Source: Corylus avellana
Taxonomy: Eukaryota > Streptophyta > Magnoliopsida > Fagales > Betulaceae
NCBI RefSeq assembly: GCF_901000735.1
Contig: NC_081550.1
Span: 12,589,383 to 12,653,382, forward strand
DNA length: 64,000 bases
Direction: 5' to 3'
The stretch's first letter is position 1, and each line of letters opens with the position of its first letter. A model generated the notes under the pieces. It was not told the DNA's origin and searched no databases. It saw only the letters and a program-made list of their open reading frames with translations. The position numbers and the translations under genes were made by a program. Positions 53,586-64,000 of this stretch are shown here, one piece after another.

Positions 53586-54972
53586 TGATAAGCGTCGAAT
53601 GTTGCACATTCAAGCCCCTTAATTTACATATGTTAATTCCTTAGCATTGTTATTTGTTTGATTTTGTTTTGTTTTTGTGTTTTCAGGTTATAAATCAAGA
53701 TGCAATTAATTCCATTGATTTTGGGCTTAAAAGCACATTTTGAGAAGACCTAGAAGATATGGTTAAACTTAACCAATCATGGTTAAGTTTAATCAAATAA
53801 AGAAAATGATTAATTCGGAATTTCTCAAATTGGAGTCAAAATCGGATTGGATTCAATTTTGGATTATGCATATGTCTCGGTATTTTGGCCATACCTTTTA
53901 GCTCAAATATCCGATTGAGGTGATTCAAGCAGCAGTGGAAAGCTAACTCAAATTTCTATAAATCATTGTGAAATAGTAGTTTCCTAATTCGGAGCGCCGC
54001 AATGCCAAAATCGCCCCGCAAGATAAGAACGCAATTTTGGGCGAATCCTATTCCAATTTGGACTTAGGTTTTCTTTATCCTAATTGGACTTGAACTTAAA
54101 TCTCCGAAATTTCTAGGATTATTAGGGCTTCTAGGACTCTCCTAAGCCCTATAAATAGGCCTCTAAGCATTGAGAAAAAAGACACTGTTTCCTAGAGTTA
54201 GAAATCAGAAAACTGCCTTTGGAGCTTAGAAGATCATGAGCGGCTAAACCTCTTCGTGGGGTGTTGATGTAACCCTATCCAAGCACAATGGTTTGATTGT
54301 ATTTAATTTCTAGATTTTCAATTTATGCATGTTGATTGTATAATTATGAGGATTGCTACAATTGATTTATGTTCTTAATTATTAAATGCAATTGTTCTTA
54401 AATTCCAAAATCAATATTTGTGAAATTCTTCTCTTGTCTTAGAAAGTATTTTACTTTTATTGAAATCAAATCATTCTTGTTTTCTATGATTATGAGGATG
54501 ATGGTTATACAATGGGTTGAATTGACATATGATCAATAGGATTTGATAGGCCATGCCTAGGGAAGTCAGTCCGTGCCAACCGAAGATGGGTTACACTTAT
54601 TCATTGATTGTATGTATCCTATTAATGAATTTGATAATTTATATCTATGGAAGACGGGTCGTACCGCATCTTAGTGGTTAGGTGGACGATCCGTGCCAAC
54701 CGAAGATAGACTATGCGTATTCTTTAATAAGTTAGTTTCTTGTTTATTTATAACATGCATAGAATGAATTTCTAGGATTAATTATGATTAGCCATTGTTG
54801 TGCGGATTGAGGTGAAGTAAATTATTAATTTTAATCTTTCGAATTTGATAACAAAACCCCTGCAGTCCTTGAGGGCCGACACCCTCTCTATAGCTGTATC
54901 CTACAAAGATTCGTCCTATTGCGAGTGGTTATTTTTATAATTGATATTTTTGGTCACAAAAATACCACATCA
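53586..54972 (+). repeat. 5' LTR of complete type-B element (1387 bp)
   Basis: Starts TGATAAGCGTCG and ends ACCACATCA. TATAAATA is at 54150-54157. Two deletions relative to the 1505-bp form: about 55 bp near 54567 (removing the first LTR stem-loop arm) and about 100 bp near 54820. Confidence 0.9.
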
Positions 54973-54977
54973 ATTTT

Positions 54978-54995
54978 TGGCGCCGTTGCCGGGGA
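54978..54995 (+). promoter_or_regulatory. Primer-binding site, tRNA-Asp
   Basis: TGGCGCCGTTGCCGGGGA, 5 nt after the 5' LTR. Confidence 0.88.
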
Positions 54996-55404
54996 CTGCT
55001 TAACGGTTTCATTATCTAAATTTAGGGATTAATTTTAGCTTAATGATTTATTTTTCTGTTTTAAGTTGCTAATTTTAATTCTGTTTTGTGTTTTGGTTTT
55101 TATTTTTTTTTTAGAATTTGCAAACAGGTCCGTAAGCTGCCTTCTCTGTGACTGCGATCGAGCGCATGTCGTGTGCGATTGAGCGCACAGACGCATTCCA
55201 ACAAGAACCAAGTCAGCAGCGCTCGAGCCCTCTTCTCCTGCACTCGCACCCATTTGCGGCAGTACGCTCGAGCGCACCTTGCTGTGCGATCGAGCGCACT
55301 TGCTGCAACCTGCATCCAAAACCCTAAATGCATCTAAGGCTATTTGTGAGTTTTTATTTTTATTTTTCTATTGTTATGTTATGTTAATTCTATTTGTTTA
55401 GTTC
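54996..55404 (+). other. 5' leader with GATCGAGCGCA cluster
   Basis: Non-coding. Five copies of GCGATCGAGCGCA / CGCTCGAGCGCAC-like motifs lie at about 55155-55300. Confidence 0.55.
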
Positions 55405-56499
55405 ATGTGGGGAGGCATTCCAACACCTCATGGACCATGTTCATATTGCTATAGTCCTTATCATCATGTTAGAGATTGTCCTACATCGGGACAATTTTCT
55501 AATTATTCTTATGAGCATATGAACAGACCGTTCTCTAGACCAAGGAATGGCCATTATTCTGATCCCCATAACCCGGCATGGAGCAACCAGTCTAATCTCT
55601 CGTGGCAAGCTCAAGCTCCCGGGAATTATGCTCCACAACGTCATGAACTGTACCATCAGGCATATCCGCAATTCAATGATCAATCCTATTCTCCTCAATA
55701 TCAAGCAACTTCACAACAGATATACCAGGCCGCACCACCTCCCTCAGATTCTAATTTTGAGGCTCGAATACTAAATATGATAAGTGAGCTAACGGGTGAG
55801 ATAAAGCAGACGGTGAAATCTCAACAGGAACTTTATACTCCTCAATTCTTCGCTGAGATAGACACCAGGATGGAAGCTCATGTTGAACAAATCATCAACC
55901 ACCTCAATAGGATGGAAGAAGAAGAGTTTCAAAATCAGCCGGTGGCCAATCCTGATGGACACTACATGGACGAAGAAATTACTTCTTGTCATGAGCAAGC
56001 TATCACCACACTGAGGAGTGGAGAGGTGGTCGAAAACCACGTGGAAGAAAGGAAGGAGGAGCCAAAGGAGGAGCAAATTGAGGTCCCACAGGATCTACTT
56101 CGGAAAAGAAGCAAGGAAGCGAGCACTAAGGCTTTTTCACTATCACCTCTTATTCCCGAGATGCCATATGAGCTCCAAGCCCCTGTTCCAGGTAATTTGA
56201 AATCTTCATTTTTAGGGACAGATGACACTATCCCGGCCATTATTTCTTATGACTTACCAAGAGGCCAGGAGGATAGTCTGTTAGGGCAGTTAGACGAGGA
56301 AAAAGTGACCATCGAGAAGGATCTACCTCGATATGCTGACATTTGGAATTACCCATTTGTGGGTAAAATTTATTCTCTTTGGTCCAAGAGAAGAAAAGAT
56401 TGGTGCTTCAAATTTAAACTTAAGGGTCCGAGAATACTGTGCGAATCAAGGATGTGGATTCCGTTGACTTGGCGGATTCCATATATTTTGACTAGATGA
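55405..56499 (+). CDS. Type-B zinc-knuckle protein, 364 aa, intact
   Basis: Only complete ORF of its family in the window. It opens with MWGGIPTPHGPCSYCYSPYH, giving a CX2CX4HX4C knuckle at residues 12-25, then a Tyr/Gln/Pro-rich segment, a helical acidic middle (EQIINHLNRMEEEEF), a Lys/Glu-rich stretch and a basic C-terminus (LWSKRRKDWCFKFKLKGPRI) I cannot assign. Compared with the copy at 61468, 28 residues before DLPRYAD are deleted. There is no capsid or enzymatic domain. It probably binds the element RNA for packaging by a helper; this is inference. The start codon is close to where the sibling gag-protease protein passes from capsid linker to knuckle. Confidence 0.75.
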   Translation: MWGGIPTPHGPCSYCYSPYHHVRDCPTSGQFSNYSYEHMNRPFSRPRNGHYSDPHNPAWSNQSNLSWQAQAPGNYAPQRHELYHQAYPQFNDQSYSPQYQATSQQIYQAAPPPSDSNFEARILNMISELTGEIKQTVKSQQELYTPQFFAEIDTRMEAHVEQIINHLNRMEEEEFQNQPVANPDGHYMDEEITSCHEQAITTLRSGEVVENHVEERKEEPKEEQIEVPQDLLRKRSKEASTKAFSLSPLIPEMPYELQAPVPGNLKSSFLGTDDTIPAIISYDLPRGQEDSLLGQLDEEKVTIEKDLPRYADIWNYPFVGKIYSLWSKRRKDWCFKFKLKGPRILCESRMWIPLTWRIPYILTR

Positions 56500-56514
56500 G
56501 TCAGTTTCATAAGG

Positions 56515-56539
56515 TCGAGTGCAGGCCCTGTGCGCTCGA
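56515..56539 (+). promoter_or_regulatory. Post-ORF hairpin, complete type-B element
   Basis: TCGAGTGC pairs with GCGCTCGA around loop AGGCCCTGT, 15 nt after the stop codon. Confidence 0.6.
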
Positions 56540-56768
56540 CTCCTCATTCCACCAGGGCATATGATCTCCATCCAGGTTTATTTTATCCATTGTTGCTTCA
56601 TTCTTTGTTTATCTTTTTACAACAATGTGTGCACTTGATTGGTATTTGGTTGGAGTATCACTTTGTTTTTCAGGAATGTGCTTTTGCATACAAGTTTGGG
56701 GGTATGATATGCCCACATCTGCTCATTCAGGTATTTCTGTACTCTTGATCTTATTCTTTAGTTCTATA

Positions 56769-56790
56769 CATACATTGGGGACAATGTATG
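56769..56790 (+). promoter_or_regulatory. GGGG-loop hairpin, complete type-B element
   Basis: CATACATTG / CAATGTATG with loop GGGA, followed by ATTCAAGTTTGGGG. Confidence 0.6.
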
Positions 56791-57915
56791 ATTCAAGTTT
56801 GGGGTATGGAAAAACAAAACACGGTCCATTTTTGTTGTTATGTCATTCTTAAGCATATGGTTGAGCTTTGATTTTGGTTTAAATTTGATTGATAGGCTTA
56901 AAGTTATGAACACATGATCATATGACTTAGGGATTTTAAGTCTTGTTACTTACTTTTGGCAACATGAGATGCTTCTTGTTTCAATTTAAATCTATCTTGA
57001 GCACACTAGCACATGTCTGTGAGGTATGAATTTTGAGACCAATTATGTTTGTTTTCAATGTCTTGAATTATGTTGGGTGGCATATTGGATGAATAACTTT
57101 GGCATGATATATATGTATAAAATAAAAGAAAAAAATAAAAAATAAAAATAAAAATTCAAGTTTGAATTTTTCACTGAGTAACCGGACCTCTTGCCTCATT
57201 AAGCAGTGAGTGTTCGCGTCAAAAAGTGAAATTTTTTTGGGTTGATTAATAAAATGGCTAGCTTAGCTTCGTAGCCTTTTTGACTCGAGTTAGTAAGTCC
57301 TTAGGGTGTCTTTACACCTAGTGCCCTAAAGCCATTTGGTTTGGGAGACATTGGCCTAACACTCGATACATGGGTCAACTAGAAAGCTTAAGGGAGCTAA
57401 GCATTGCAAAGCCTACAACAAAAAAAAAGACAAAAAAAAAAAAAATGTATGCCTTGGTTGTTTCATTTGATATGAAGTCCAATAAATTCTGAGATGTTGA
57501 TTCATTCATACTGGAATTATTTTGAAGCCTCATGATTATGTGTTAGTTCACTTTGCACTAATTGAAATTTATGTATCTCAATCTGCCATTTGTAAGTGAT
57601 TTGACTTGTAAATTCCTTGGAATTTTGAAGATGAAGTTTATAATTTTAAGCTTGTTAATGAATAAGAACCATTATTTTTGTGATGCTTTATCCTTTTGAA
57701 TGACATAATGATGACAATGTTTGTGGGTATCATTCCTGGAAAACCCTCACGAGACTTCACTCGTCCACTAGGGAATTCCTAGGGGTTTAAAAGGCTTGTT
57801 GCATACGCTAAATGCAATCGTATATCCCACGAAAGATGGATTTATCTTTTTGTTTTTTCAGTTTATTTTCTGTTTTGTATTGCTAAGAGACTAGCAATAT
57901 GTAAGTTTGGGGGTG

Positions 57916-59420
57916 TGATAAGCGCCGAATGTTGCACATTCAAGCCCCTTAATTTGCATATGTTAATTCCTTAGCATTGTTATTTGTTTGATTTTGTTTT
58001 GTTTTTGTATTTCAGGTCTTATTTGACAAACCATTGAAAATTGGGCTTAAAAGCACACTTTGAGAAGACCTAGAAGATATGATTAAACTTAACAAATCAT
58101 GGTTAAGTTTAATCAAATAAAGGAAGGGATTAATTCGGAATTTCTCAAATTGGAGTCAAAATCGGATTGGATTCAATTTTGGATTCTGCATACGTCTCGG
58201 TATTTTGGCCATAACTTTCAGCTCAAATATCCGATTGAGGTGATTCAAGCGGCACTGGAAAGCTAAATCAAATGTTTACAAATCATTGTGAAATAGCATT
58301 TTCCTAATTCGGAGCGACGCATTGCCAAAATTGCCCCGCAAGATAGGAACGCAATTCTGGGCGAATCCTATTCCGATTTGGACTTAGGTTTTCTTTATCA
58401 TAATTGGACTTGGACTTAAATCTCCGAAATTTATAGGATTCCTAGGGCTTCTAGGACTCTCCTAAGCCTTATAAATAGGCCTCTAAGCATTGATAAAAAA
58501 ACACACCGCCTCTTAGAGCAAAATTCAGTAAATTGTCTTTGGAGTTTAGGAGATCATGAGAGGCTAAACCCCTTCGTGGGGTATTGATGTAGCCCTTTCC
58601 AAGCACAATGGTTTGATTGTATTTAATTTCTAGATTTTCAATTTATGCATGTTGATTGTATAATTATGAGGATTGCTACAATTGATTTATATTCTTAATT
58701 ATTAAATGCAATTGCTCTTAAATTCCAAAATCAATATTTGTGAAATTCTTCTCTTGTCTTAGAAAGTATTTTACTTTTATTGATCTCAAATCATTCTTGT
58801 TTTCTGTGATTATGAGGATGATGGTTATACAATGGGTTTAATTGACATATGATCAATGGGATTTGATAGGCCATGCCTAGGGAAGACGGATTGTACTACA
58901 CCCTAGTTTAGTGTAATTTAGGTAGACAGTCCGTGCCAACCGAAGATGGGTTACACTTATTCATTGATTGTATGTATCCTGTTATAGAATTTGATAATTT
59001 ATACCTAGGGAAGACGGGTCGTACCGCGTCTTAGTGATTAGGTGGACGATCCGTGCCAACCGAAGATAGATTATGCTTATTCTTTAATAAGGTAGTTTCT
59101 TGTTTATTCATAACATGCATAGAATGAATTTATGGGATTAATTATGATTAACAATTGTTGTGCGGATAGAGGTGAAGTCAATACCCTACTCTCTCTCTCT
59201 TATTTTAATTCTCTTTTATTTTCATGCACTTTAGTTTTTAAGCAAATCAAATCAAACCCTCTTTTAATTAAGTTAACTTTGATCTTTTAATTTTGATAAT
59301 TAAACCCTTGCAGTCCTTGAGGTTCGACACCCTCTTTATAGCCGTATCCTATAAAGATTCGTCCTATTGCGAGTGGTTATTTTTATAATTGATATTTTTG
59401 GTCACAAAAATACCACATCA
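57916..59420 (+). repeat. 3' LTR of complete type-B element (1505 bp)
   Basis: Starts TGATAAGCGCCG after AAGTTTGGGGGTG and ends ACCACATCA directly before the TSD GTATG. TATAAATA is at 58470-58477. Same length as 21788-23292. Confidence 0.92.
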
Positions 59421-59425
59421 GTATG

Positions 59426-59580
59426 CTTTGGTTCTGTCCTTGTAGAGCGTAGCATTCTCATATGCATCACACCTCAATTCCTCCAGTTCATTTAGTTGGA
59501 GCTTCCTTTTGTCACCAGCTTGCTTCATATCAAAATTAAACTTCTTGATGGCCCAGTACGCTTTGTGTTCCAATTCCACT
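59426..59580 (-). pseudogene. Integrase fragment, upstream half of 53278-53580
   Basis: Minus strand encodes VELEHKAYWAIKKFNFDMKQ and LNELEELRCDAYENATLYKD, the conserved stretch just before the HDK motif at 53570. The frame continues across the 53586-59420 insertion. On its other side it is cut at 59580/59581 by sequence beginning TGTAACATCC. Confidence 0.85.
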
Positions 59581-61310
59581 TGTAACATCCCCAGCCCGTT
59601 AGGGTTAGGTTTGAAAAAAATTTCTTACTAGCAAAGATCCATAAGGTTTATCAACTAAACAATACTAGAATAAAAATGAATGCAGGAATCTCTAGAATAT
59701 CACATCCTTAAAATAAACTGAAATATCTATGCTTAACAAAAATATGTCTCACAAACGATAATAAGGTTCCTTATTAAAATAAATTCATCACTCTCTGAAA
59801 GAAAACTGTGCCAATGCACTTATTAACTTGACTAATATGAAATCATAAGAAATCCTAAATACACCCGCCCCCATTCCGGCTTCCTAGTGCAAGCTGTTCA
59901 CCACCTGAAACAAGAAATAAAACTAATGAGCCCAAAGGGGGCCCAGTAAGGGATATCCACAACCATAAGCAGTTTTACTCCTTGTCCCGTTTTGAAAAAA
60001 ATGGAACTCATAACTACGTATGTTCCCAGTATATTTTTAAAGAAAACAGAAAGCAAATAAAATATATTTTCATCAATAAAATTTATGATAGTCTTTATCT
60101 CATACTAGGGCCCATGTATACTGTTACCCCTGTATACTAGGGTTGCACGGTCCTTGCGACCTGGGATGAGATACTGTGGCCACAGCCTCGTCCCCTGGCC
60201 AGCCGATTAACTCTGGGTGCACTCAGCATGGCAAAAAAAAAACTATGATGGAACCACCTTCTGGCAGAGTCTCTCTCAGCGGTTGCGCCTCCATCCTTGG
60301 CATCGGTACCGAGCTTCTCTCTTGTTTCTCTTAGGGCCAAAAATACACTCCTCCCTACATGTGCCATCATTTTATAACACTCTTTTCTCATTTCTTGTAC
60401 TTCCCTAGGTACATCTTAGGGCAACATGTAGTAGGGTTTATGATCATTTTCTCAAAATTCTATTTATAAACATCACTATTTTCACAACATTTCTTTTTTT
60501 TTTTTTCTCAAACTTATCATGCATGCAGCATAATTCCATAATATAAACAACATAATCATTTGCAGTTTGAAACAAAATTTGCATAAATAGCATGATATGA
60601 TATTTTTTCTGGAAGGGATATTAAATTCACTTACCTCTTAACTGCTAACTAATCTCCTGAAGGAAATACAGACACATTACTACCCTCATACACGTCACAA
60701 CAAAACATTCTACTACTATTATGAGTTGGCTTGCTAATCAATTGAGAATGAACTTACTTAGGTATTTAGGTATGTTTTCTCATAAAATTTCCAGAATTTA
60801 TTTTATTTAGTAGTACTCCTTTATATATATATATATATATATATACACACTTTAAAGTATTCTTCATGTATATGAATATTTATTAGTCCTTCAAATCACT
60901 ATATATATATAGTTGCACGTGAGGAGTAAAACAAGAAGAAAACAAATCTCTCTTTCCCACTACAAGACCACACGGCAACCAAGGCAACCACTACAAATTG
61001 ACTCACCGTTGTGCTATGAATGAGTATATATATCAAATGAAGAAAAGCAATCTGTGAGGCCATACCTGACGCACAACTGGGAGAGCAACGTGAGAGGCAG
61101 GAAAAAATCCTTGTTTCTTTTTTTTTTTTTTCTTTCTTTCTCTCTTGGTGTGCGGCAAGCTTGTTTCACTCCTTTAAATAGGCTAAATAGAAGAGAGGAA
61201 ATAGGTTTTCAAGGAGCTTAGGGTTTTTCTTTTGGTAGTCGGCGCCAAGGGCTTCAATATATATATATATTACTATTATTTATATTTTACTCTTTTATTT
61301 TATTTACTTA

Positions 61311-61344
<34 letters not shown>

Positions 61345-61367
61345 ATTACTATTATTATTATTTTTTT
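59581..61367 (-). repeat. Probable LTR of another element (reverse), incomplete
   Basis: Begins exactly where integrase coding stops, with TGTAACATCCCCAGCCC; on the minus strand it would end GGGATGTTACA, a common LTR terminus. Minus-strand CCTATTTAAAGG near 61176-61187 could be a TATA region. Otherwise no coding sequence; the ORFs near 60137-60408 have no domain. Contains (TA)n at about 60826-60846 and (ATT)n from about 61310 to the gap. The other end is unseen, so the call is tentative. A host-gene flank is the alternative. Confidence 0.45.
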
Positions 61368-61467
61368 NNNNNNNNNNNNNNNNNNNNNNNNNNNNNNNNN
61401 NNNNNNNNNNNNNNNNNNNNNNNNNNNNNNNNNNNNNNNNNNNNNNNNNNNNNNNNNNNNNNNNNNN
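61368..61467. other. Assembly gap (100 N)
   Basis: Run of 100 Ns next to an (ATT)n microsatellite. Confidence 0.99.
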
Positions 61468-61810
61468 TATTTCTTATGACTTACCAAGAGGCCAGGTGGG
61501 TAGTCTGTTAGGGCAGTTAGACGAGGAAAAAGAGACCATCGAGGTAGAAAAACTCCCCAAGTATTCTCCCCATTTTATTCCAATTCATGATTCCTTTTCG
61601 GATGAGAAATTGTTTGGAAATACTCAGAAGGATCTACCTCGATATGCTGACGTTTGGAATTACCCATTTGTGGGTAAAATTTATTCTATTTGGTCCAAGA
61701 GAAGAAAAGATTGGTGCTTCAAATTTAAACTTAAGGGTCCGAGAATACTGTGCGAATCAAGGATGTGGATTCCGTTGACTTGGCGGATTCCATATATTTT
61801 GACTAGATGA
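61468..61810 (+). CDS. Type-B zinc-knuckle protein, C-terminal part
   Basis: About 113 residues continuing from the gap. They match the C-terminus of the 55405 ORF (ISYDLPRGQ, YPFVGKIYS, FKLKGPRILCESRMW) but retain a 28-residue segment (KLPKYSPHFIPIHDSFSDEK within it) deleted there, so this copy represents a longer form. The knuckle part lies in or beyond the gap. Confidence 0.75.
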
Positions 61811-63222
61811 GTCAGTTTCATAAGATCGAGTGTAGGCCCTGTGCGCTTGACTCATTCCACCAGGGTACATGATCTCCATCCAGGTTTATTTTATCCATTG
61901 TTGCTTCATTATTTGATTATACTTTTACAACAATGTGTGCACTTGATTGGTATTTGGTTGGAGTATCACTTTTTTTTAGGACATGTGTTTTTGCATACAA
62001 GTTTGGGGGTATGATATGCCCACATCTGCTCATTCAGGTATTCCTATACTCTTGATCTTATTCTTTAGTTCTATACATACATTGGGGACAATGTATGATT
62101 CAAGTTGGGGGGTATGGAAAAACAAAACACAGTCCATTATTATTGTTATGTCATTCTTAAGCATATGGTTGAGCTTTGATTTTGGTTTAAATTTCATTGA
62201 TAGGCTTAAAGTTATGAACACATGATCATATGACTTAGGGATTTTAAGTCTTGTTACTTACTTTTGGCAACATGAGATGCTTCTTGTTTCAATTTAAATC
62301 TATCTTGAGCACACTAGCACATGTCTGTGAGGTATGAATTTTGAGACCAATTATGTTTGTTTTCAATGTCTTGAATTCTGTTGGGTGACATATTGGATGA
62401 ATAACTTTGGCATGATATATATGTATAAAATAAAAGAAAAAAATAAAAAATAAAAATAAAAATTCAAGTTTGAATTTTTCACTGAGTAACCGGACCTCTT
62501 GCCTCATTAAGCAGTGAGTGTTCGCGTCAAAAAGTGAAATTTTTTTGGGTTGATTAATAAAATGGCTAGCTTAGCTTCGTAGCCTTTTTGACTCGAGTTA
62601 GTAAGTCCTTAGGGGTGTCTTTACACCTAGTGCCCTAAAGCCATTTGGTTTGGGAGACATTGGCCTAACACTCGATACATGGGTCAACTAGAAAGCTTAA
62701 GGGAGCTAAGCATTGCAAAGCCTACAACAAGAAAAAAGAAAAAAAAAAAAAAATGTATGCCTTGGTTGTTTCATTTGATATGAAGTCCAATAAATTCTGA
62801 GATGTTGATTCATTCATACTGGAATTATTTTGAAGCCTCATGATTATGTGTTAGTTCACTTTGCACTAATTGAAATTTATGTATCTCAATCTGCCATTTG
62901 TAAGTGATTTGACTTGTAAATTCCTTGGAATTTTGAAGATGAAGTTTATAATTTTAAGCTTGTTAATGAATAAGAACCATTATTTTTGTGATGCTTTATC
63001 CTTTTGAATGACATAATGATGACAATGTTTGTGGGTATCATTCCTGGAAAACCCTCACGAGACTTCACTCGTCCTCTAGGGAATGCCTAGGGGTTTAAAA
63101 GACTTGTTGCATATGCTAAATGCAATCGTACATCCCACGAAAGATGGACTTATCTTTTTGTTTTTCAGTTTATTTTCTGTTTTGTATTGCTAAGGGACTA
63201 GCAATATGTAAGTTTGGGGGTG
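61811..63222 (+). other. 3' non-coding region of third type-B element
   Basis: No gene seen. Post-ORF hairpin at 61826-61850 (TCGAGTGT / GCGCTTGA, kept by G-U pairs), GGGG-loop hairpin at 62076-62097, GAGTAACCGGACCTCTTGCC block near 62483, A-rich tract near 62735-62753, and polypurine tract AAGTTTGGGGGTG before the LTR. Confidence 0.65.
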
Positions 63223-64000
63223 TGATAAGCGTCGAATGTTGCACATTCAAGCCCCTTAATTTACATATGTTAATTCCTTAGCATTGTTATTTGTTTGATT
63301 TTGTTTTGTTTTTGTGTTTTCAGGTTATAAATCAAGATGCAATTAATTCCATTGATTTTGGGCTTAAAAGCACATTTTGAGAAGACCTAGAAGATATGGT
63401 TAAACTTAACCAATCATGGTTAAGTTTAAATCAAATAAAGAAAAGGATTAATTCGGAATTTCTCAAATTGGAGTCAAAATCGGATTGGATTCAATTTTGG
63501 ATTCTGCATACGTCTCGGTATTTTGGCCATAACTTTCAGCTCAAATATCCGATTGAGGTGATTCAAGCGGCACTGGAAAGCTAAATCAAATTTTACAAAT
63601 CATTGTGAAATAGCATTTTCCTAATTCGGAGCGACGCATTGCCAAAATTGCCCCGCAAGATAGGAACGCAATTCTGGGCGAATCCTATTCCGATTTGGAC
63701 TTAGGTTTTCTTTATCATAATTGGACTTGGACTTAAATCTCCGAAATTTATAGGATTCCTAGGGCTTCTAGGACTCTCCTAAGCCTTATAAATAGGCCTC
63801 TAAGCATTGAGAAAAAAACACACCGCCTCTTAGAGCAAAATTCAGTAAATTGTCTTTGGAGCTTAGGAGATCATGAGCGGCTAAACCCCTTCGTGGGGTG
63901 TTGATGTAACCCTATCCAAGCACAATGGTTTGATTGTATTTAATTTCTAGATTTTCAATTTATGCATGTTGATTGTATAATTATGAGGATTGCTACAATT
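63223..64000 (+). repeat. Type-B LTR, continues beyond window
   Basis: Starts TGATAAGCGTCG. TATAAATA is at 63787-63794. Its first roughly 130 bp match the 5' LTR at 53586, while the following part matches the 3' LTR at 57916. Confidence 0.88.

Larger units (their letters stand above)
56500..57915 (+). other. 3' non-coding region of complete type-B element
   Basis: No gene seen. Contains the post-ORF hairpin, two AAGTTTGGGG motifs, the GGGG-loop hairpin, the GAGTAACCGGACCTCTTGCC block near 57176, A-rich runs near 57420-57445, and the polypurine tract before 57916. Confidence 0.65.
53586..59420 (+). mobile_element. Complete non-autonomous type-B LTR element, TSD GTATG
   Basis: 5835 bp: 5' LTR 53586-54972, PBS, leader, one zinc-knuckle ORF, non-coding tail, 3' LTR 57916-59420. 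Flanked by GTATG at 53581-53585 and 59421-59425, and the disrupted integrase gene reads on across it. The internal region is only about 2.9 kb with no capsid, protease, RT or integrase, so movement needed an Athila-like helper. The two LTRs differ in a block near their starts and by two deletions in the 5' copy (see findings). Confidence 0.93.

Noticed and set aside
60137..60408. ORFs of 84 and 63 codons
   Set aside because: No domain or homologous context; they sit in a probable LTR.

Overview
This is a gap-containing stretch of a plant nuclear genome (probably a eudicot; I cannot name the species). It consists almost entirely of nested mobile elements and one satellite family. I see no intact host gene, no tRNA or rRNA gene and no CRISPR array. 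The evidence for a plant is: LTR retrotransposons primed by tRNA-Asp (primer-binding site TGGCGCCGTTGCCGGGGA), Athila-like gag/protease/RT/integrase remnants, and a CACTA (En/Spm) DNA transposon with TNP2-like and TNPA-like genes. Eight N gaps (six of 100 Ns, two of 20 Ns) interrupt the window, and several coincide with orientation switches.

Layout. 1-3999: 3' part of a type-A retroelement (zinc-knuckle ORF, non-coding tail, full 1391-bp LTR) inserted into a reversed gag fragment (4000-4599). 4700-7196: satellite, gag and LTR that repeat 2707-4599 in inverted orientation at near identity, most simply a mis-oriented overlapping contig. 7297-15881: satellite arrays with monomers of about 295 and 305 bp. 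15882-23292: a non-autonomous gag-protease element (truncated LTR, internal region, 1505-bp LTR). It is followed by a second internal region (23293-24749) and a reversed gag/LTR fragment (24850-26646). 26747-27573: satellite. 27574-28163: truncated type-A LTR inserted in a reversed, stop-ridden Athila-like gag-protease-RT fragment (28164-31304). 31305-32398: type-C LTR. 32399-36903: diverged satellite of about 313 bp. 36904-61367: a large reversed type-C element serving as a nesting site. Its LTR (36904-39530) holds a solo LTR with TSD ATCAT (37565-38846). Its 3' region holds an 11.9-kb CACTA element with TSD GAT (40787-52719). Its integrase gene is split by a complete 5.8-kb non-autonomous element with TSD GTATG (53586-59420) and apparently by another LTR beginning at 59581. 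61468-64000: 3' part of a third type-B element.

Nothing here looks able to move by itself. The zinc-knuckle and gag-protease elements lack reverse transcriptase and integrase and would need an autonomous Athila-like helper. The visible pol and transposase genes carry stops and frameshifts, many explicable as C-to-T change in CG or CHG contexts, as expected for silenced heterochromatin.

The most interesting signals are non-coding. (1) Three stem-loop families in the retroelement RNAs show compensatory base changes between copies: just after the ORF, before the repeated AAGTTTGGGGG motifs, and twice in tandem inside the type-B LTR. (2) The satellite monomer is itself an imperfect inverted dimer, organised into dimeric and trimeric higher-order patterns. 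(3) The CACTA ends carry arrays of small ACGT-core hairpins whose arms change together.
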